Below, in pieces: positions 16,286 through 25,207 of a DNA stretch of 64,000 nt; within the stretch, counting starts at the first letter, position 1; each line of letters begins with the position of its first letter. The stretch is from Polynucleobacter cosmopolitanus (GTDB taxonomy: Bacteria > Pseudomonadota > Gammaproteobacteria > Burkholderiales > Burkholderiaceae): the NCBI RefSeq assembly GCF_002224225.1, contig NZ_NJGG01000003.1, positions 1-64,000 of the forward strand. Reading direction: 5' to 3'. A model generated the notes under the pieces. The model ran no database searches. It had not been told where the DNA came from and worked only from the letters and a program-made list of their open reading frames with translations. A program made the translations under genes and the position numbers.

Positions 16286-18757
16286 ATGAATACCAAGCCT
16301 GAGACCCCACTTTCAATTGAAGACTGCTATCACTGTGGCGGCGATCTAACCAGCGACAATCTTTATGAGGCAACGCTTGGTGGATCGCCTCGTTACTTTT
16401 GTTGTGCTGGTTGTTTAGCGATTGCGCAAACAATCCATGGTCAGGGTTTAGAAGCTTTTTATGCGCGACGCTTACCACTGGGTCAAAAACCAGATGATGT
16501 TGGTCAACTGACTGATCAAGTACCAGATGCTCTATTGGCATACGATGATCCAGTTTTGATGGATCGATTCACGCGAGCTTCATCAGAATACCCAGGCGAA
16601 GTTGAAACCACCTTGCGTTTAGAAAAGATTCGCTGCGCTGCTTGCGTCTGGCTAAATGAGCAACACTTAAAAAGACTGTTTGGCGTTAAAGATGTGCAAA
16701 TCAATTATGTGACTCAGCGAGCCACGGTCAGATTTAACCCCAATGAAGTTCATTTATCAAAATTGCTTCATTCAGTTGAGCAGATTGGTTATGAAGCATG
16801 GCCCTTTGAACCATCTATGAGTGCCGATCTAGCTAAAAAAGAACGCCGTCATTTATTGATGCGCTTGGGAGTGGCAGTTCTGGGGATGATGCAAGTGATG
16901 ATGTATGCCTGGCCGACATACGCCGGGGCAGATGATCTACTTGTCGAGCAAGAATTGTTATTGGGTTGGACCAGTTGGGCCTTAACAGTGCCTGTTGTGC
17001 TTTACTCTGCAGGACCGATGTTTGTGGTTGCTTGGCACAGTATTCGAAACTTTCCTAGAACGGGCATGCTGGGCATGGATGTTCCTGTGTCTCTGGCGGT
17101 TGCCTTGGCTTTCATAGCGGGAAGTATCAGCTTGGTCTTGGGCGTGGGTGAAAGTTATTTTGATTCCATCACCATGTTCATTGCATTTTTACTGGCCGCA
17201 AGATATTTAGAATTGTTAGCCAGACAAGATGCACAGGGTGGTGCAGAGGCTTTGGCAAAACAACTACCTGCTACTTGTGATCGATTTGAAGATTATTCAA
17301 ATACTGAAGTGACTAAATCAGTGCCGGTTGTCAGATGCGTGGTGGGTGATGTATTACGTATTTCTCCGGGCGATGTGATTCCGGTGGATGGTGTTTTACT
17401 TTCAGGTGAGGCAAGTTTGAATGAAGCAATTCTTTCTGGAGAATCTCGACCTGTTTCTAAAAGCATGGGCGATGTTTTATACGCAGGAAGTCACAATATT
17501 GTCAGTCCCATTGTGATGCGCATCACCGCTTTGGGGCAGGGCACAAGAATTGCAGGCATTGCCTCATTACTTGATAAAGCTCTATTAGCCAAACCTCAAG
17601 TGGTTGGCTTGGCGGAAAAATGGGCGGGTTATTTTGTGGTGTTCTTGATGGCAGCAGCAGGGCTTACTGCGATTGCTTGGTATTTCTTAGATCCTCTCAA
17701 AGCTTGGGAAACTGCTGTTGCAGTATTGGTGGCAAGCTGCCCATGTGCTTTATCTTTGGCTACTCCTGCAGCGATGGCTGCAGCTCAAGGGGCTATTACG
17801 AAACTAGGTTTACTGGTGGTCAGAGGTCATGTCATGGAGACTTTGGCCAAGGTAACAGATTTGGTGATTGATAAAACAGGCACTCTCACCACGGGGCATC
17901 CTGAGTTAAAAGCTATTTTGTCTTTGCGCACTGGTTATACGGAACAACAGGTGCTAGCAATTGCTGCAGCCATGGAGTCTGGGCAAAAGCATCCTTTGGG
18001 TTTGGCAATTTTAGAGGCGGCACAAAAACGAGAAATTCAACCAATCATCTTGAGTGAAGCGCCAGTGAGTGAATTAGGTAAGGGCTTGCGTTCAGGTGTG
18101 TATCAATTAGGATCTCGCCAATGGTTAAACCTTGAGCCTGTTCCAGTTAACCAAGAAAACGAGCAGGCCAGCTTGGTTTATTTAAAAGATGATCAAGGAT
18201 TGTTGGCAGTATTTTCTCTACTAGATACCCCAAGACCAGGCGCCATGGAATTTATCAAACAAGTTCAGGCACGAGGTATTCAGGTGCATCTTTTATCCGG
18301 TGATGATCAACAAACGGTTGCTTGGTGGGCTCGTTACTTTGGCATTGATCATCTTCAGGGCGGCGCGTTGCCTGAAGATAAATTTTCATTTAGTGATGCT
18401 CTCCAAAAAGAGGGCAAAGTGGTTTGGGCTGTTGGCGATGGTGTTAACGATGCACCATTTCTAGCGAAGGCGAATGTCTCTATTGCTGTCGGCAGTGGAG
18501 CTCCATTGGCTCAAGCTGGTGCAGATGCAGTTTTAACCACCGAATCATTAAAACCTTTATCGCAAGCTTTAGAACTTGCAGATAAATCCAAAATCATCAT
18601 GCGTCAAAACTTGGTATGGGCTTTTGTTTATAACGTGATTGCCATACCTGTTGCGATGATGGGATTGGTCAATCCATGGGTCGCAGGAATAGGGATGAGC
18701 CTATCCTCTTTAGCAGTCACACTGAATGCGTGGCGTTTAAGAAAAATAAGTGAATAA
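16286..18757 (+). CDS. ccoI: Copper-translocating P-type ATPase, cbb3 oxidase maturation type (CcoI/FixI)
   Basis: An 823-residue P1B ATPase that exports copper toward the periplasm for assembly of cbb3 oxidase. The N-terminus has a cysteine-rich metal-binding region (YHCGG and FCCAGC) followed by a heavy-metal domain with CAAC. The membrane part carries the transport motif SCPCALSLATP, then the phosphorylation site DKTGTLT and the hinge VGDGVNDAP. The cysteine-rich front end and position before ccoS and ccoNOQP separate it from copper-detoxifying CopA. The start is an ATG 27 bases after the preceding gene. No promoter was clearly seen. Confidence 0.93.
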   Translation: MNTKPETPLSIEDCYHCGGDLTSDNLYEATLGGSPRYFCCAGCLAIAQTIHGQGLEAFYARRLPLGQKPDDVGQLTDQVPDALLAYDDPVLMDRFTRASSEYPGEVETTLRLEKIRCAACVWLNEQHLKRLFGVKDVQINYVTQRATVRFNPNEVHLSKLLHSVEQIGYEAWPFEPSMSADLAKKERRHLLMRLGVAVLGMMQVMMYAWPTYAGADDLLVEQELLLGWTSWALTVPVVLYSAGPMFVVAWHSIRNFPRTGMLGMDVPVSLAVALAFIAGSISLVLGVGESYFDSITMFIAFLLAARYLELLARQDAQGGAEALAKQLPATCDRFEDYSNTEVTKSVPVVRCVVGDVLRISPGDVIPVDGVLLSGEASLNEAILSGESRPVSKSMGDVLYAGSHNIVSPIVMRITALGQGTRIAGIASLLDKALLAKPQVVGLAEKWAGYFVVFLMAAAGLTAIAWYFLDPLKAWETAVAVLVASCPCALSLATPAAMAAAQGAITKLGLLVVRGHVMETLAKVTDLVIDKTGTLTTGHPELKAILSLRTGYTEQQVLAIAAAMESGQKHPLGLAILEAAQKREIQPIILSEAPVSELGKGLRSGVYQLGSRQWLNLEPVPVNQENEQASLVYLKDDQGLLAVFSLLDTPRPGAMEFIKQVQARGIQVHLLSGDDQQTVAWWARYFGIDHLQGGALPEDKFSFSDALQKEGKVVWAVGDGVNDAPFLAKANVSIAVGSGAPLAQAGADAVLTTESLKPLSQALELADKSKIIMRQNLVWAFVYNVIAIPVAMMGLVNPWVAGIGMSLSSLAVTLNAWRLRKISE

Positions 18758-18791
18758 GCTTTTTTAGTGATGAATGAGCTAGACTAGTTGA

Positions 18792-18983
18792 ATGGAAAGC
18801 CTTTATTTACTCATCCCAATGTCACTCGTTGTTGTCGGAGTGATTGTATTGATTTTGTATTGGGCGGTAAAAAGTGGCCAATTTGAAGACTTGGAAGGTC
18901 CAGGTCATTCTATTTTGATGGATGACGATGTTTCGCCCAATCGTGTCATAGACAAACCATCATCAAGTACATCAGTTAAGTAA
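18792..18983 (+). CDS. ccoS: cbb3-type cytochrome oxidase assembly protein CcoS
   Basis: A 63-residue single-span inner-membrane protein needed for cofactor insertion into cbb3 oxidase. The helix is LLIPMSLVVVGVIVLILYWAV and is followed by the family block SGQFEDLEGPGHSILMDDD. It follows ccoI by 34 bases. A TAGACT hexamer ends six bases before the ATG without a ribosome-binding site, one of several such arrangements in the window. Confidence 0.92.
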   Translation: MESLYLLIPMSLVVVGVIVLILYWAVKSGQFEDLEGPGHSILMDDDVSPNRVIDKPSSSTSVK

Positions 18984-19008
18984 AAAGAATAATCTTTAGT
19001 TCCAAAAC

Positions 19009-19051
19009 TTGACCTACATCAAGGTCTTCTCCCTCCTTCAATTTTTATAAT
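19009..19051 (+). promoter_or_regulatory. FNR-type site and -10 element of the ccoNOQP promoter
   Basis: TTGAC-CTAC-ATCAA at 19009-19022 matches the FNR consensus TTGAT-N4-ATCAA at 9 of 10 positions. A perfect TATAAT lies at 19046-19051, giving a start near 19058. The site centre is then about 42 bases upstream, the class II FNR activation distance. No -35 hexamer is needed in such promoters. Confidence 0.75.
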
Positions 19052-19094
19052 TGCAACAGGATAAATCGGCCTTTAGGCTAGTAAGGGAGAAACC

Positions 19095-20540
19095 ATGGGG
19101 TTAACCGTGGGTAATACGCAAGACAACTTTAACTACAAAGTTGTTCGCCAATTTGCCTTGGTAACAGTGCTTTGGGGCATTGTTGGTATGTTGGTTGGGG
19201 TGATTTTGGCTGCACAGCTGATCTGGCCCGACATCACAATGAACATTCCTTGGTTGAGCTATGGTCGTTTGCGCCCATTGCACACCAATGCTGTGATTTT
19301 TGCCTTCGGTGGTAGTGCCTTATTCGCAACTTCTTATTACATCGTGCAACGCACCTGTCAGGTTCGTTTGTTCTCAGATAAGTTAGCGGCTTTTACATTT
19401 TGGGGTTGGCAGGCAGTGATAGTTGCTGCGGCAATTTCATTGCCGTTGGGTATGTCAACGTCAAAAGAATATGCTGAACTTGAGTGGCCGATTGATATTT
19501 TGATCACTTTGGTTTGGGTTGCTTACGCTGTGGTTTTCTTTGGCACAGTGATCAAGCGCAAAACAAAGCACATTTATGTATCTAACTGGTTCTTTGGCGC
19601 ATATATTTTGACGATTGCGATGTTGCACATTTTCAATAACTTGGAAATGCCAGCAAGTCTATTCAAGTCTTACTCTGCCTATTCAGGTGCACAAGATGCG
19701 ATGATTCAGTGGTGGTATGGTCACAATGCGGTTGGTTTCTTCTTAACAACCAGCTTCTTGGGCATGATGTATTACTTCATTCCTAAGCAAGCAGAGCGTC
19801 CCATCTATTCATATCGTTTATCAATCGTTCACTTCTGGGCATTGAACTTCACTTATATGTGGGCAGGTCCTCACCACTTACAACACACAGCTTTGCCTGA
19901 CTGGACTCAGTCTTTGGGCATGGTGTTCTCTTTGATTTTGTTGGCACCATCTTGGGGCGGTATGATCAACGGCATCATGACTTTATCTGGCGCATGGCAT
20001 AAATTGCGCAGCGATCCAATCTTGAAGTTTTTGATCACCGCTTTGTCTTTCTACGGTATGTCAACCTTTGAAGGCTCGATGATGTCCATCAAGACCGTGA
20101 ACAGCTTGTCACACTACACAGACTGGACCATTGGTCACGTGCACTCTGGTGCCTTGGGTTGGGTGGCGATGATCACGATTGGTTCTATGTATTACTTGAT
20201 TCCACGTTTGGTGGGTCAAAAAGAAATGCACAGCACCAAGTTAATTGAATTGCACTTCTGGATTTCTACGATTGGTGTGGTTCTTTATATCGCCGCTATG
20301 TGGATTGCTGGTGTGATGCAAGGTTTGATGTGGAGAGCTTTCCAGGTAGATGGTACTTTGACTTACAGCTTTGTTGAATCTGTAAAAGCAACTTATCCGT
20401 TCTACATGATTCGTTTATTGGGCGGCGTGTGTTTCTTGTCTGGCATGTTTGTGATGGCCTACAACGTTTTGAAAACTATTCAAAACAAGAAATTTGTTGA
20501 TGCGCCAATTCCAACAAGTAACTTGGCAGCTGCCCACTAA
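19095..20540 (+). CDS. ccoN: cbb3-type cytochrome c oxidase subunit I
   Basis: Catalytic heme-copper subunit of the high-affinity cbb3 terminal oxidase, 481 residues with about twelve transmembrane helices. Heme and CuB ligands are seen as [37 protein letters not shown] and [13 protein letters not shown]. The GGGAG ribosome-binding site is seven bases from the ATG. It is the first gene of ccoNOQP and lies behind an FNR-type promoter, so expression is expected to rise when oxygen falls. It is followed by ccoO after 18 bases. Confidence 0.97.
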   Translation: MGLTVGNTQDNFNYKVVRQFALVTVLWGIVGMLVGVILAAQLIWPDITMNIPWLSYGRLRPLHTNAVIFAFGGSALFATSYYIVQRTCQVRLFSDKLAAFTFWGWQAVIVAAAISLPLGMSTSKEYAELEWPIDILITLVWVAYAVVFFGTVIKRKTKHIYVSNWFFGAYILTIAMLHIFNNLEMPASLFKSYSAYSGAQDAMIQWWYGHNAVGFFLTTSFLGMMYYFIPKQAERPIYSYRLSIVHFWALNFTYMWAGPHHLQHTALPDWTQSLGMVFSLILLAPSWGGMINGIMTLSGAWHKLRSDPILKFLITALSFYGMSTFEGSMMSIKTVNSLSHYTDWTIGHVHSGALGWVAMITIGSMYYLIPRLVGQKEMHSTKLIELHFWISTIGVVLYIAAMWIAGVMQGLMWRAFQVDGTLTYSFVESVKATYPFYMIRLLGGVCFLSGMFVMAYNVLKTIQNKKFVDAPIPTSNLAAAH

Positions 20541-20558
20541 GCAAAAGGAGAGATTACT

Positions 20559-21215
20559 ATGTCTGATAATAAAAAATTCTTCTCTCACAACACGCTAGAA
20601 ACCAATGTGGGTTGGCTGATTGTGATGACAGTATTTGTTGTGGCCATTGCTGGTTTGGTGCAGATCGTGCCATTGTTTTTCCAGCACTCAACCACCAAGC
20701 CTGCTGGAGGCGTGACACCATACTCAGCACTTCGCCTAGCTGGTCGCGATGTGTATCAGAGAGAAGGTTGTGTTGGTTGTCATTCACAACATATTCGCAC
20801 TTTGCGTTCAGAAACCGAGCGTTATGGCCCATATTCTGTGGCCGGCGAATCTGTGTTTGATCGCCCATTCTTATGGGGTTCAAAGAGAACGGGTCCTGAT
20901 TTAGCGCGAGTTGGCGGACGTTATTCTGATGATTGGCATCGCATTCATTTGCGCAATCCTCGTGATGTTGTGCCCGAATCCAATATGCCTGCTTATCCAT
21001 GGTTGGCGAAAGCGCCAGCCAGTAATGTCGGTGATATTTCTGCGCACATGAGAGCCATGAGCCGTTTGGGCGTTCCTTACACGGAAGAAGAAATTTCTAA
21101 TGGACCGAAAGAGCTAGAAGGCAAGACTGAGGAAGATGCCTTAATTGCTTACTTGCAAGGTTTGGGAACCAATCGCCGTGCGGTTGATCCTGTGAAAACA
21201 ACAGCAACTCAGTAA
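20559..21215 (+). CDS. ccoO: cbb3-type cytochrome c oxidase subunit II (monoheme)
   Basis: Membrane-anchored cytochrome c subunit, 218 residues. One N-terminal helix ([25 protein letters not shown]) anchors a periplasmic domain with a single heme site CVGCH in [20 protein letters not shown] context and a distal Met ligand in SNMPAYPWL. It passes electrons from CcoP to CcoN. An AAGGAG ribosome-binding site precedes the ATG. The next gene, ccoQ, follows after 19 bases. Confidence 0.96.
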   Translation: MSDNKKFFSHNTLETNVGWLIVMTVFVVAIAGLVQIVPLFFQHSTTKPAGGVTPYSALRLAGRDVYQREGCVGCHSQHIRTLRSETERYGPYSVAGESVFDRPFLWGSKRTGPDLARVGGRYSDDWHRIHLRNPRDVVPESNMPAYPWLAKAPASNVGDISAHMRAMSRLGVPYTEEEISNGPKELEGKTEEDALIAYLQGLGTNRRAVDPVKTTATQ

Positions 21216-21234
21216 TTTCAAATAAGAGATAGCA

Positions 21235-21411
21235 ATGGAAAATATCGTGCCGTATCTATCAGCCACATCGACCATTTTGGGTTTGGTGTTTTTTGTGGGC
21301 ATCGTTTGGTGGGCATGGTCTGCTAATCGACGTGCTGCTAATGATGAGTCAGCACAATTGCCATTCAATCTCCCAGATGAATACAAGAAGGAAAAGAAGG
21401 ATCAATCATGA
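21235..21411 (+). CDS. ccoQ: cbb3-type cytochrome oxidase subunit CcoQ
   Basis: A 58-residue single-span protein in the usual CcoQ slot between ccoO and ccoP. It starts MENIVPYLSATST, has one helix ending in VGIVWWAWSANRR, and a charged tail (DEYKKEKKDQS). CcoQ stabilises the oxidase and links its activity to oxygen in other bacteria. The stop overlaps the ccoP start by four bases (ATGA). Identification rests on position, size and topology. Confidence 0.88.
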   Translation: MENIVPYLSATSTILGLVFFVGIVWWAWSANRRAANDESAQLPFNLPDEYKKEKKDQS

Positions 21412-22331
21412 GTGATTTTTTCAGTAGTGGGTGGGGCATTTATATTGCGCTTGTAACGGGCGTAGGCATCATTTGGTGCCTGTATCTCTTGTTCTCGCAA
21501 CGCAAAACCAATGTGACCTATGAAGCTGACGGTTCAGTAGCAGATACTGGTCATGTTTGGGATGGTGATTTACGTGAACTGAATAACCCTCTACCACGTT
21601 GGTGGATGTGGATGTTTGTGCTTTCATGTGTTTTTGCCATCGTTTATTTGGTTTTGTACCCTGGTATGGGTACCTATGAAGGCTCCTTGGGTTACACCAC
21701 GCGTAACGCACATGAAGCATCTGTGGTTCAAGCAAATCAGCAATTAAAGCCGGTGTACGCTAAATACATGAGCATGGATGTAAAACAAGTAGCAGCTGAT
21801 CCTGCTGCCCGTGAGATGGGGCAACGTCTTTTCTTGAACCATTGTGCTCAATGTCATGGATCTGATGCTGGTGGCTCTAAAGGCTTTCCTAATTTGGCAG
21901 ACACTGATTGGTTGTATGGTGGTGATACGCAAGATATCAAGCAAACATTGATTGGTGGTCGTGCAGGTGTGATGCCTGCTTTTGCTCATCTAGAAAGTGC
22001 TCAGGTTTCAGATGTGGCTAACTATGTGCGCAGCTTATCTGGTTTGGCAGCCGATCAAATCAAGGTAGGTCGTGGCGCTGAAGTTTATAAAGCCAATTGC
22101 GCAGCTTGTCATGGTGCTGAAGGTAAGGGCATGGCAGCCATGGGCGCACCTAACTTGACCGATAAAGTTTGGTTGTATGGTGGATCAGAGGCAACCATTG
22201 TTGAAACAGTTTTAAAAGGACGTAACGGCATGATGCCAGCACACGAAACTATTTTGACGCCAGAAAAAATTCATTTATTAACGGCCTATGTTTGGGGTTT
22301 ATCCAACGTAAAAGATAAAAACAGCAAATAA
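21408..22331 (+). CDS. ccoP: cbb3-type cytochrome c oxidase subunit III (diheme)
   Basis: Diheme cytochrome c subunit, 307 residues, the entry point for electrons from soluble cytochromes. Two N-terminal helices are followed by two cytochrome c domains with heme motifs CAQCH (NHCAQCHGSDAGG) and CAACH (NCAACHGAEGKG), each with a downstream methionine ligand (GVMPAFAH and GMMPAHE). Both start and stop overlap neighbours: ATGA with ccoQ and one base with ccoG. Confidence 0.96.
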   Translation: MSDFFSSGWGIYIALVTGVGIIWCLYLLFSQRKTNVTYEADGSVADTGHVWDGDLRELNNPLPRWWMWMFVLSCVFAIVYLVLYPGMGTYEGSLGYTTRNAHEASVVQANQQLKPVYAKYMSMDVKQVAADPAAREMGQRLFLNHCAQCHGSDAGGSKGFPNLADTDWLYGGDTQDIKQTLIGGRAGVMPAFAHLESAQVSDVANYVRSLSGLAADQIKVGRGAEVYKANCAACHGAEGKGMAAMGAPNLTDKVWLYGGSEATIVETVLKGRNGMMPAHETILTPEKIHLLTAYVWGLSNVKDKNSK

Positions 22332-23791
22332 TGGCCAATGACTTTTTAGCAGACGAGGGTGGCTCACAGAACACGGTTGAGCTTTCTCTCTACGAAGTAA
22401 GACGCAAAATTTACCCCCGCTCAGTGAGTGGGGTTTTTGCCAAGTGGCGCTTGATATTAGTTCTTGTGACACAAATATTGTTTTATGGCTTACCTTGGGT
22501 ACAGTGGAATGACCGTCAGGCGGTTTTATTTGACTTGGTGTCCCGTAAGTTTTATATCTTCGGTTTGGTTCTTTGGCCGCAAGACATTATTTATCTAACT
22601 CTTTTACTGATCCTTTCAGCTTTAGCACTTTTCTTATTTACAGCTGTGGCTGGTCGTTTGTTCTGTGGATACGCCTGTCCCCAAACTGTCTACACAGAAA
22701 TATTCATGTGGATAGAGCGCAAGGTTGAAGGTGATCGCTTTGCGCGGATTCGTTTGGATGGCGAAGATTGGCCATGGAGTTTCCATAAATGGCGCATAAA
22801 AATTACCAAGCATGCTGTATGGATTTTGATTGCACTGTGGACTGGATTTACTTTTGTTGGTTATTTCACGCCTATCAAGGTATTGAGTGCCGAGCTGATT
22901 GCTTTCACTTTGGGACCTTGGCAAGCATTTTGGCTGCTTTTCTATAGCTTTGCTACTTGGGGTAATGCTGGTTTCATGCGAGAGCAAGTATGTAAGTACA
23001 TGTGCCCGTATGCACGCTTTCAAAGCGTGATGGTTGATAAAGATACATTTGTTGTTACTTATGACAAAACTCGTGGTGACCCACGGGGTGGTCGTGCAAA
23101 AGCGGCCAATCACAAAGAGCTTGGTTTGGGTGATTGCGTGGATTGCAGTATCTGTGTTCAGGTATGTCCAACAGGCATCGATATTCGTGATGGCTTGCAA
23201 TACATGTGCATTGGTTGTGGTGCTTGTATTGATGCCTGCGATCAAGTGATGGACAAGGTTGGTTACGACAAAGGTTTGATCCGATACACATCTGAACGCG
23301 CCATGCTTGAGCACATGGATAACAAGAAAGCTCGGCATTATATTTTCAGGCCACGCGTCTTGATTTATATCGGGATCATGTCTGTTTTGTTAATAGCGTT
23401 TGCTAGCTCGGTATTTTTGCGCAATCCTCTGCGAGTCGATGTGATGCGCGATCGAGGTGCTTTGGCTCGTGAAGTTGAAGGTACCAAGATAGAAAACGTT
23501 TACCGCTTGCAAATCATGAATTCTTCTGAAAACCCAATGAATGTCAGCATTGTTGCCACTGGTTTGCCGGGCATGCAAATTTTAAGTTCTCAGGGCAAGG
23601 AAATCAGTGAGCTTATTGTTAATCCATCAAGCAATCTGTTAATACCGGTGAAGCTCAGAGTAGCTATCGAAGACGTTAAAGCAGGTACTCACCCAATTAA
23701 TTTTGATATTGAAGCAACTGAGAGTGGACCCAACGCCTCTAAAACTCTAAGAGTGCGTGACGAGAAATCTAGTTTTATTGTGCCTAGATAA
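22331..23791 (+). CDS. ccoG: cbb3 oxidase accessory ferredoxin-like protein CcoG (FixG)
   Basis: A 486-residue membrane iron-sulfur protein; in other bacteria CcoG acts as a cupric reductase supporting copper delivery to cbb3 oxidase. About five helices surround two 4Fe-4S ferredoxin motifs: CVDCSICVQVCPTG and CIGCGACIDACDQ. Additional cysteines are seen in LFCGYACPQTVYTE and QVCKYMCPYARFQ. The C-terminal ~120 residues form an immunoglobulin-like periplasmic domain. It starts one base inside ccoP. A run of 13-base repeats begins at its stop codon. Confidence 0.95.
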   Translation: MANDFLADEGGSQNTVELSLYEVRRKIYPRSVSGVFAKWRLILVLVTQILFYGLPWVQWNDRQAVLFDLVSRKFYIFGLVLWPQDIIYLTLLLILSALALFLFTAVAGRLFCGYACPQTVYTEIFMWIERKVEGDRFARIRLDGEDWPWSFHKWRIKITKHAVWILIALWTGFTFVGYFTPIKVLSAELIAFTLGPWQAFWLLFYSFATWGNAGFMREQVCKYMCPYARFQSVMVDKDTFVVTYDKTRGDPRGGRAKAANHKELGLGDCVDCSICVQVCPTGIDIRDGLQYMCIGCGACIDACDQVMDKVGYDKGLIRYTSERAMLEHMDNKKARHYIFRPRVLIYIGIMSVLLIAFASSVFLRNPLRVDVMRDRGALAREVEGTKIENVYRLQIMNSSENPMNVSIVATGLPGMQILSSQGKEISELIVNPSSNLLIPVKLRVAIEDVKAGTHPINFDIEATESGPNASKTLRVRDEKSSFIVPR

Positions 23792-23828
23792 GAGTAAGAG
23801 ATAAGAGTGAGAGACAAGAGTAAGATTT
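23790..23828 (+). repeat. Three imperfect 13-base tandem repeats
   Basis: Units AAGAGTAAGAGAT (23790), AAGAGTGAGAGAC (23803) and AAGAGTAAGATTT (23816) follow one another directly. The first overlaps the ccoG stop codon; the array fills most of the 71-base gap before the FixH-like gene. The strand is purine-rich. Confidence 0.8.
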
Positions 23829-23862
23829 AAAGCTAAATGCTGGAGCAGGTAAAGGAGACTTT

Positions 23863-24051
23863 ATGTCAAAAGATTTAGATACTAAACCTTGGTGGAAGCA
23901 GTTATGGCCATGGTTGATCATCAGTGGTCCAGCAATTGGTGCGATTGGTGCGGCCATCACTATTTGGTTTGCTTTCACGCAAGACGTTGATCAAACGATC
24001 CGCGAAGGTGTTGTTAAACAAGGTTTAAAAATAGAGCAGGTGACCAAATGA
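23863..24051 (+). CDS. Short FixH-like membrane protein
   Basis: A 62-residue protein with a single helix (WLIISGPAIGAIGAAITIWFAF). The start KPWWKQLWPWLIISGPA and the tail ending VKQGLKIEQ resemble the N-terminal anchor of FixH/CcoH, a cbb3 oxidase assembly factor, but the periplasmic domain of full-length FixH (about 150 residues) is missing. An AAAGGAGA ribosome-binding site is well placed. It lies behind ccoG, where fixH is normally found, and overlaps the next gene by four bases. No frameshifted remainder of FixH is apparent downstream. Confidence 0.7.
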   Translation: MSKDLDTKPWWKQLWPWLIISGPAIGAIGAAITIWFAFTQDVDQTIREGVVKQGLKIEQVTK

Positions 24052-24308
24052 AGTGTCGTTTATGGATGTGGATTTTATGGCCATCTTTCTTGGTGGCCGG
24101 CATTGCTGAGGGAATATTTTTTACCTTAGTGCATCCAGAGGATTTGGTATTTTTAGATCAACCAATTCATGCATCTAAAGAAGCAATCTACACCGTTGGC
24201 TTCTTTGCTTTTTGGTTATTGTGTGCTCTTTCAAGTGCACTCACCCTTTACATCTTGCCTGGATCGGTGTGTGACCTCAATGAAAAAGCAGATGATGGTT
24301 TGCTTTAA
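24048..24308 (+). CDS. Two-helix membrane protein of the cbb3 locus, function unknown
   Basis: An 86-residue protein with two predicted helices (MWILWPSFLVAGIAEGIFFTLV and VGFFAFWLLCALSSALTLYIL) joined by a polar loop rich in acidic and proline residues (HPEDLVFLDQP). I do not recognise a named family. The start overlaps the FixH-like gene (ATGA), making it the last gene of the ccoNOQPG block; it converges with fnr and shares a terminator with it. A role in oxidase assembly is suggested only by position. Confidence 0.65.
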   Translation: MKCRLWMWILWPSFLVAGIAEGIFFTLVHPEDLVFLDQPIHASKEAIYTVGFFAFWLLCALSSALTLYILPGSVCDLNEKADDGLL

Positions 24309-24341
24309 ACAACCAGATAATTCAATTGGACCAAATAAAAA

Positions 24342-24365
24342 AGCAGCTTAAAGCTGCTGTTTTAT
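24342..24365. terminator. Bidirectional intrinsic terminator between the cbb3 block and fnr
   Basis: AGCAGC (24342-24347), five-base loop, GCTGCT (24353-24358). On the minus strand it is followed by TTTTTATTT, serving fnr; on the plus strand by GTTTTATT, serving the oxidase genes. Confidence 0.75.
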
Positions 24366-25111
24366 TAAGTGTGAGTTGCGCAATGAATGGCACTTGATTT
24401 GCCAGCCAATTCCAGTAAACCATCCATGTCAATTAACTTGATGTGACGTTGCTTGATTTGAATCAGGCCTGATTCAGTGAAGCGTGAGAATAATCTGCTC
24501 ACTGTTTCTAACTGAATACCCAAATAGCTGCCTATCTCTTCGCGACTCATGCGCAAGTGATACTCGCTAGGTGAGTAACCTCTGGCTGCAAGACGGTCTG
24601 AAAAATTCAATAAGAAGCTGGCTAGACGTTCTTCAGCTCGCAGGCTTCCCAAAGAAAGTAGGTGGCGTTGATCTTGAGTTAATTCTTTACTCAAGATGCG
24701 GTGAAATTGATGTTGTAAGGATGGAATTTGTCTTGCTAAGATTTCGAATTCATTAAATTTAACAATGCATGCTTCACTATCCTCTAAGGCAATGGCATTT
24801 GATTGGTATTGATTATTACCAATGCCATCTAAGCCCAGCATTTCTCCTGGAAGATGAAAGCCTGTGATTTGTTCACGACCATCTGGAAGGGTGTATTCAG
24901 TTTTAAGGGTGCCAAACTTGATACCGTACACGGCCGTCAAAGTGTCGCCTTGACGGTACAAGGCATCACCTTTTTTTAAGCGGACGCGTTCAGTGACCAG
25001 AGAATCAATTTTGCCAATTTCTTCTTGATTCAGACCGACGGGCAGGCAAAACTGTCCTAAAACGCAAGTTGAGCATTTGTTAGCTGATTCGGAAGTAGGG
25101 ATACGATTCAT
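24365..25111 (-). CDS. fnr: Oxygen-sensing Crp/Fnr-family transcriptional regulator
   Basis: A 248-residue regulator with all features of a 4Fe-4S FNR. The N-terminal cluster ligands are Cys13-x2-Cys16-x5-Cys22, with the fourth at Cys115 in DSEACIVKF, matching the E. coli FNR arrangement. A cyclic-nucleotide-binding-like beta roll follows (LYRQGD; GREQITGFHLPGE), then a helix-turn-helix with recognition residues ETVSR, which read TTGAT half-sites. Without oxygen it should dimerise and activate cbb3 oxidase. An FNR-type site lies 7 bases upstream of its own start, suggesting autoregulation. It is convergent with the oxidase block it likely controls. Confidence 0.94.
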   Translation of the reverse strand: MNRIPTSESANKCSTCVLGQFCLPVGLNQEEIGKIDSLVTERVRLKKGDALYRQGDTLTAVYGIKFGTLKTEYTLPDGREQITGFHLPGEMLGLDGIGNNQYQSNAIALEDSEACIVKFNEFEILARQIPSLQHQFHRILSKELTQDQRHLLSLGSLRAEERLASFLLNFSDRLAARGYSPSEYHLRMSREEIGSYLGIQLETVSRLFSRFTESGLIQIKQRHIKLIDMDGLLELAGKSSAIHCATHT

Positions 25112-25117
25112 GGTTGT

Positions 25118-25131
25118 TTGCTTTATATCAA
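25118..25131 (-). promoter_or_regulatory. FNR-type site at the fnr start
   Basis: On the minus strand TTGAT-ATAA-AGCAA matches TTGAT-N4-ATCAA at 9 of 10 positions. It overlaps a possible TATAAA -10 element and lies just upstream of the fnr ATG (25111), a position suited to repression. Confidence 0.5.
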
Positions 25132-25207
25132 TGCAGTTGCAGAGAACACATTGGTACTATTCTATAACTTCACACCCAACAATACCACTTAGGAATTATC
25201 AGTAAGT

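Noticed and set aside
22634..23338. A 234-codon open frame antisense to ccoG, and similar long antisense frames within infB (30950-31552) and rluB.
   Set aside because: They lie fully within strongly conserved genes, lack ribosome-binding sites and show no recognisable protein features; long antisense frames are expected there.
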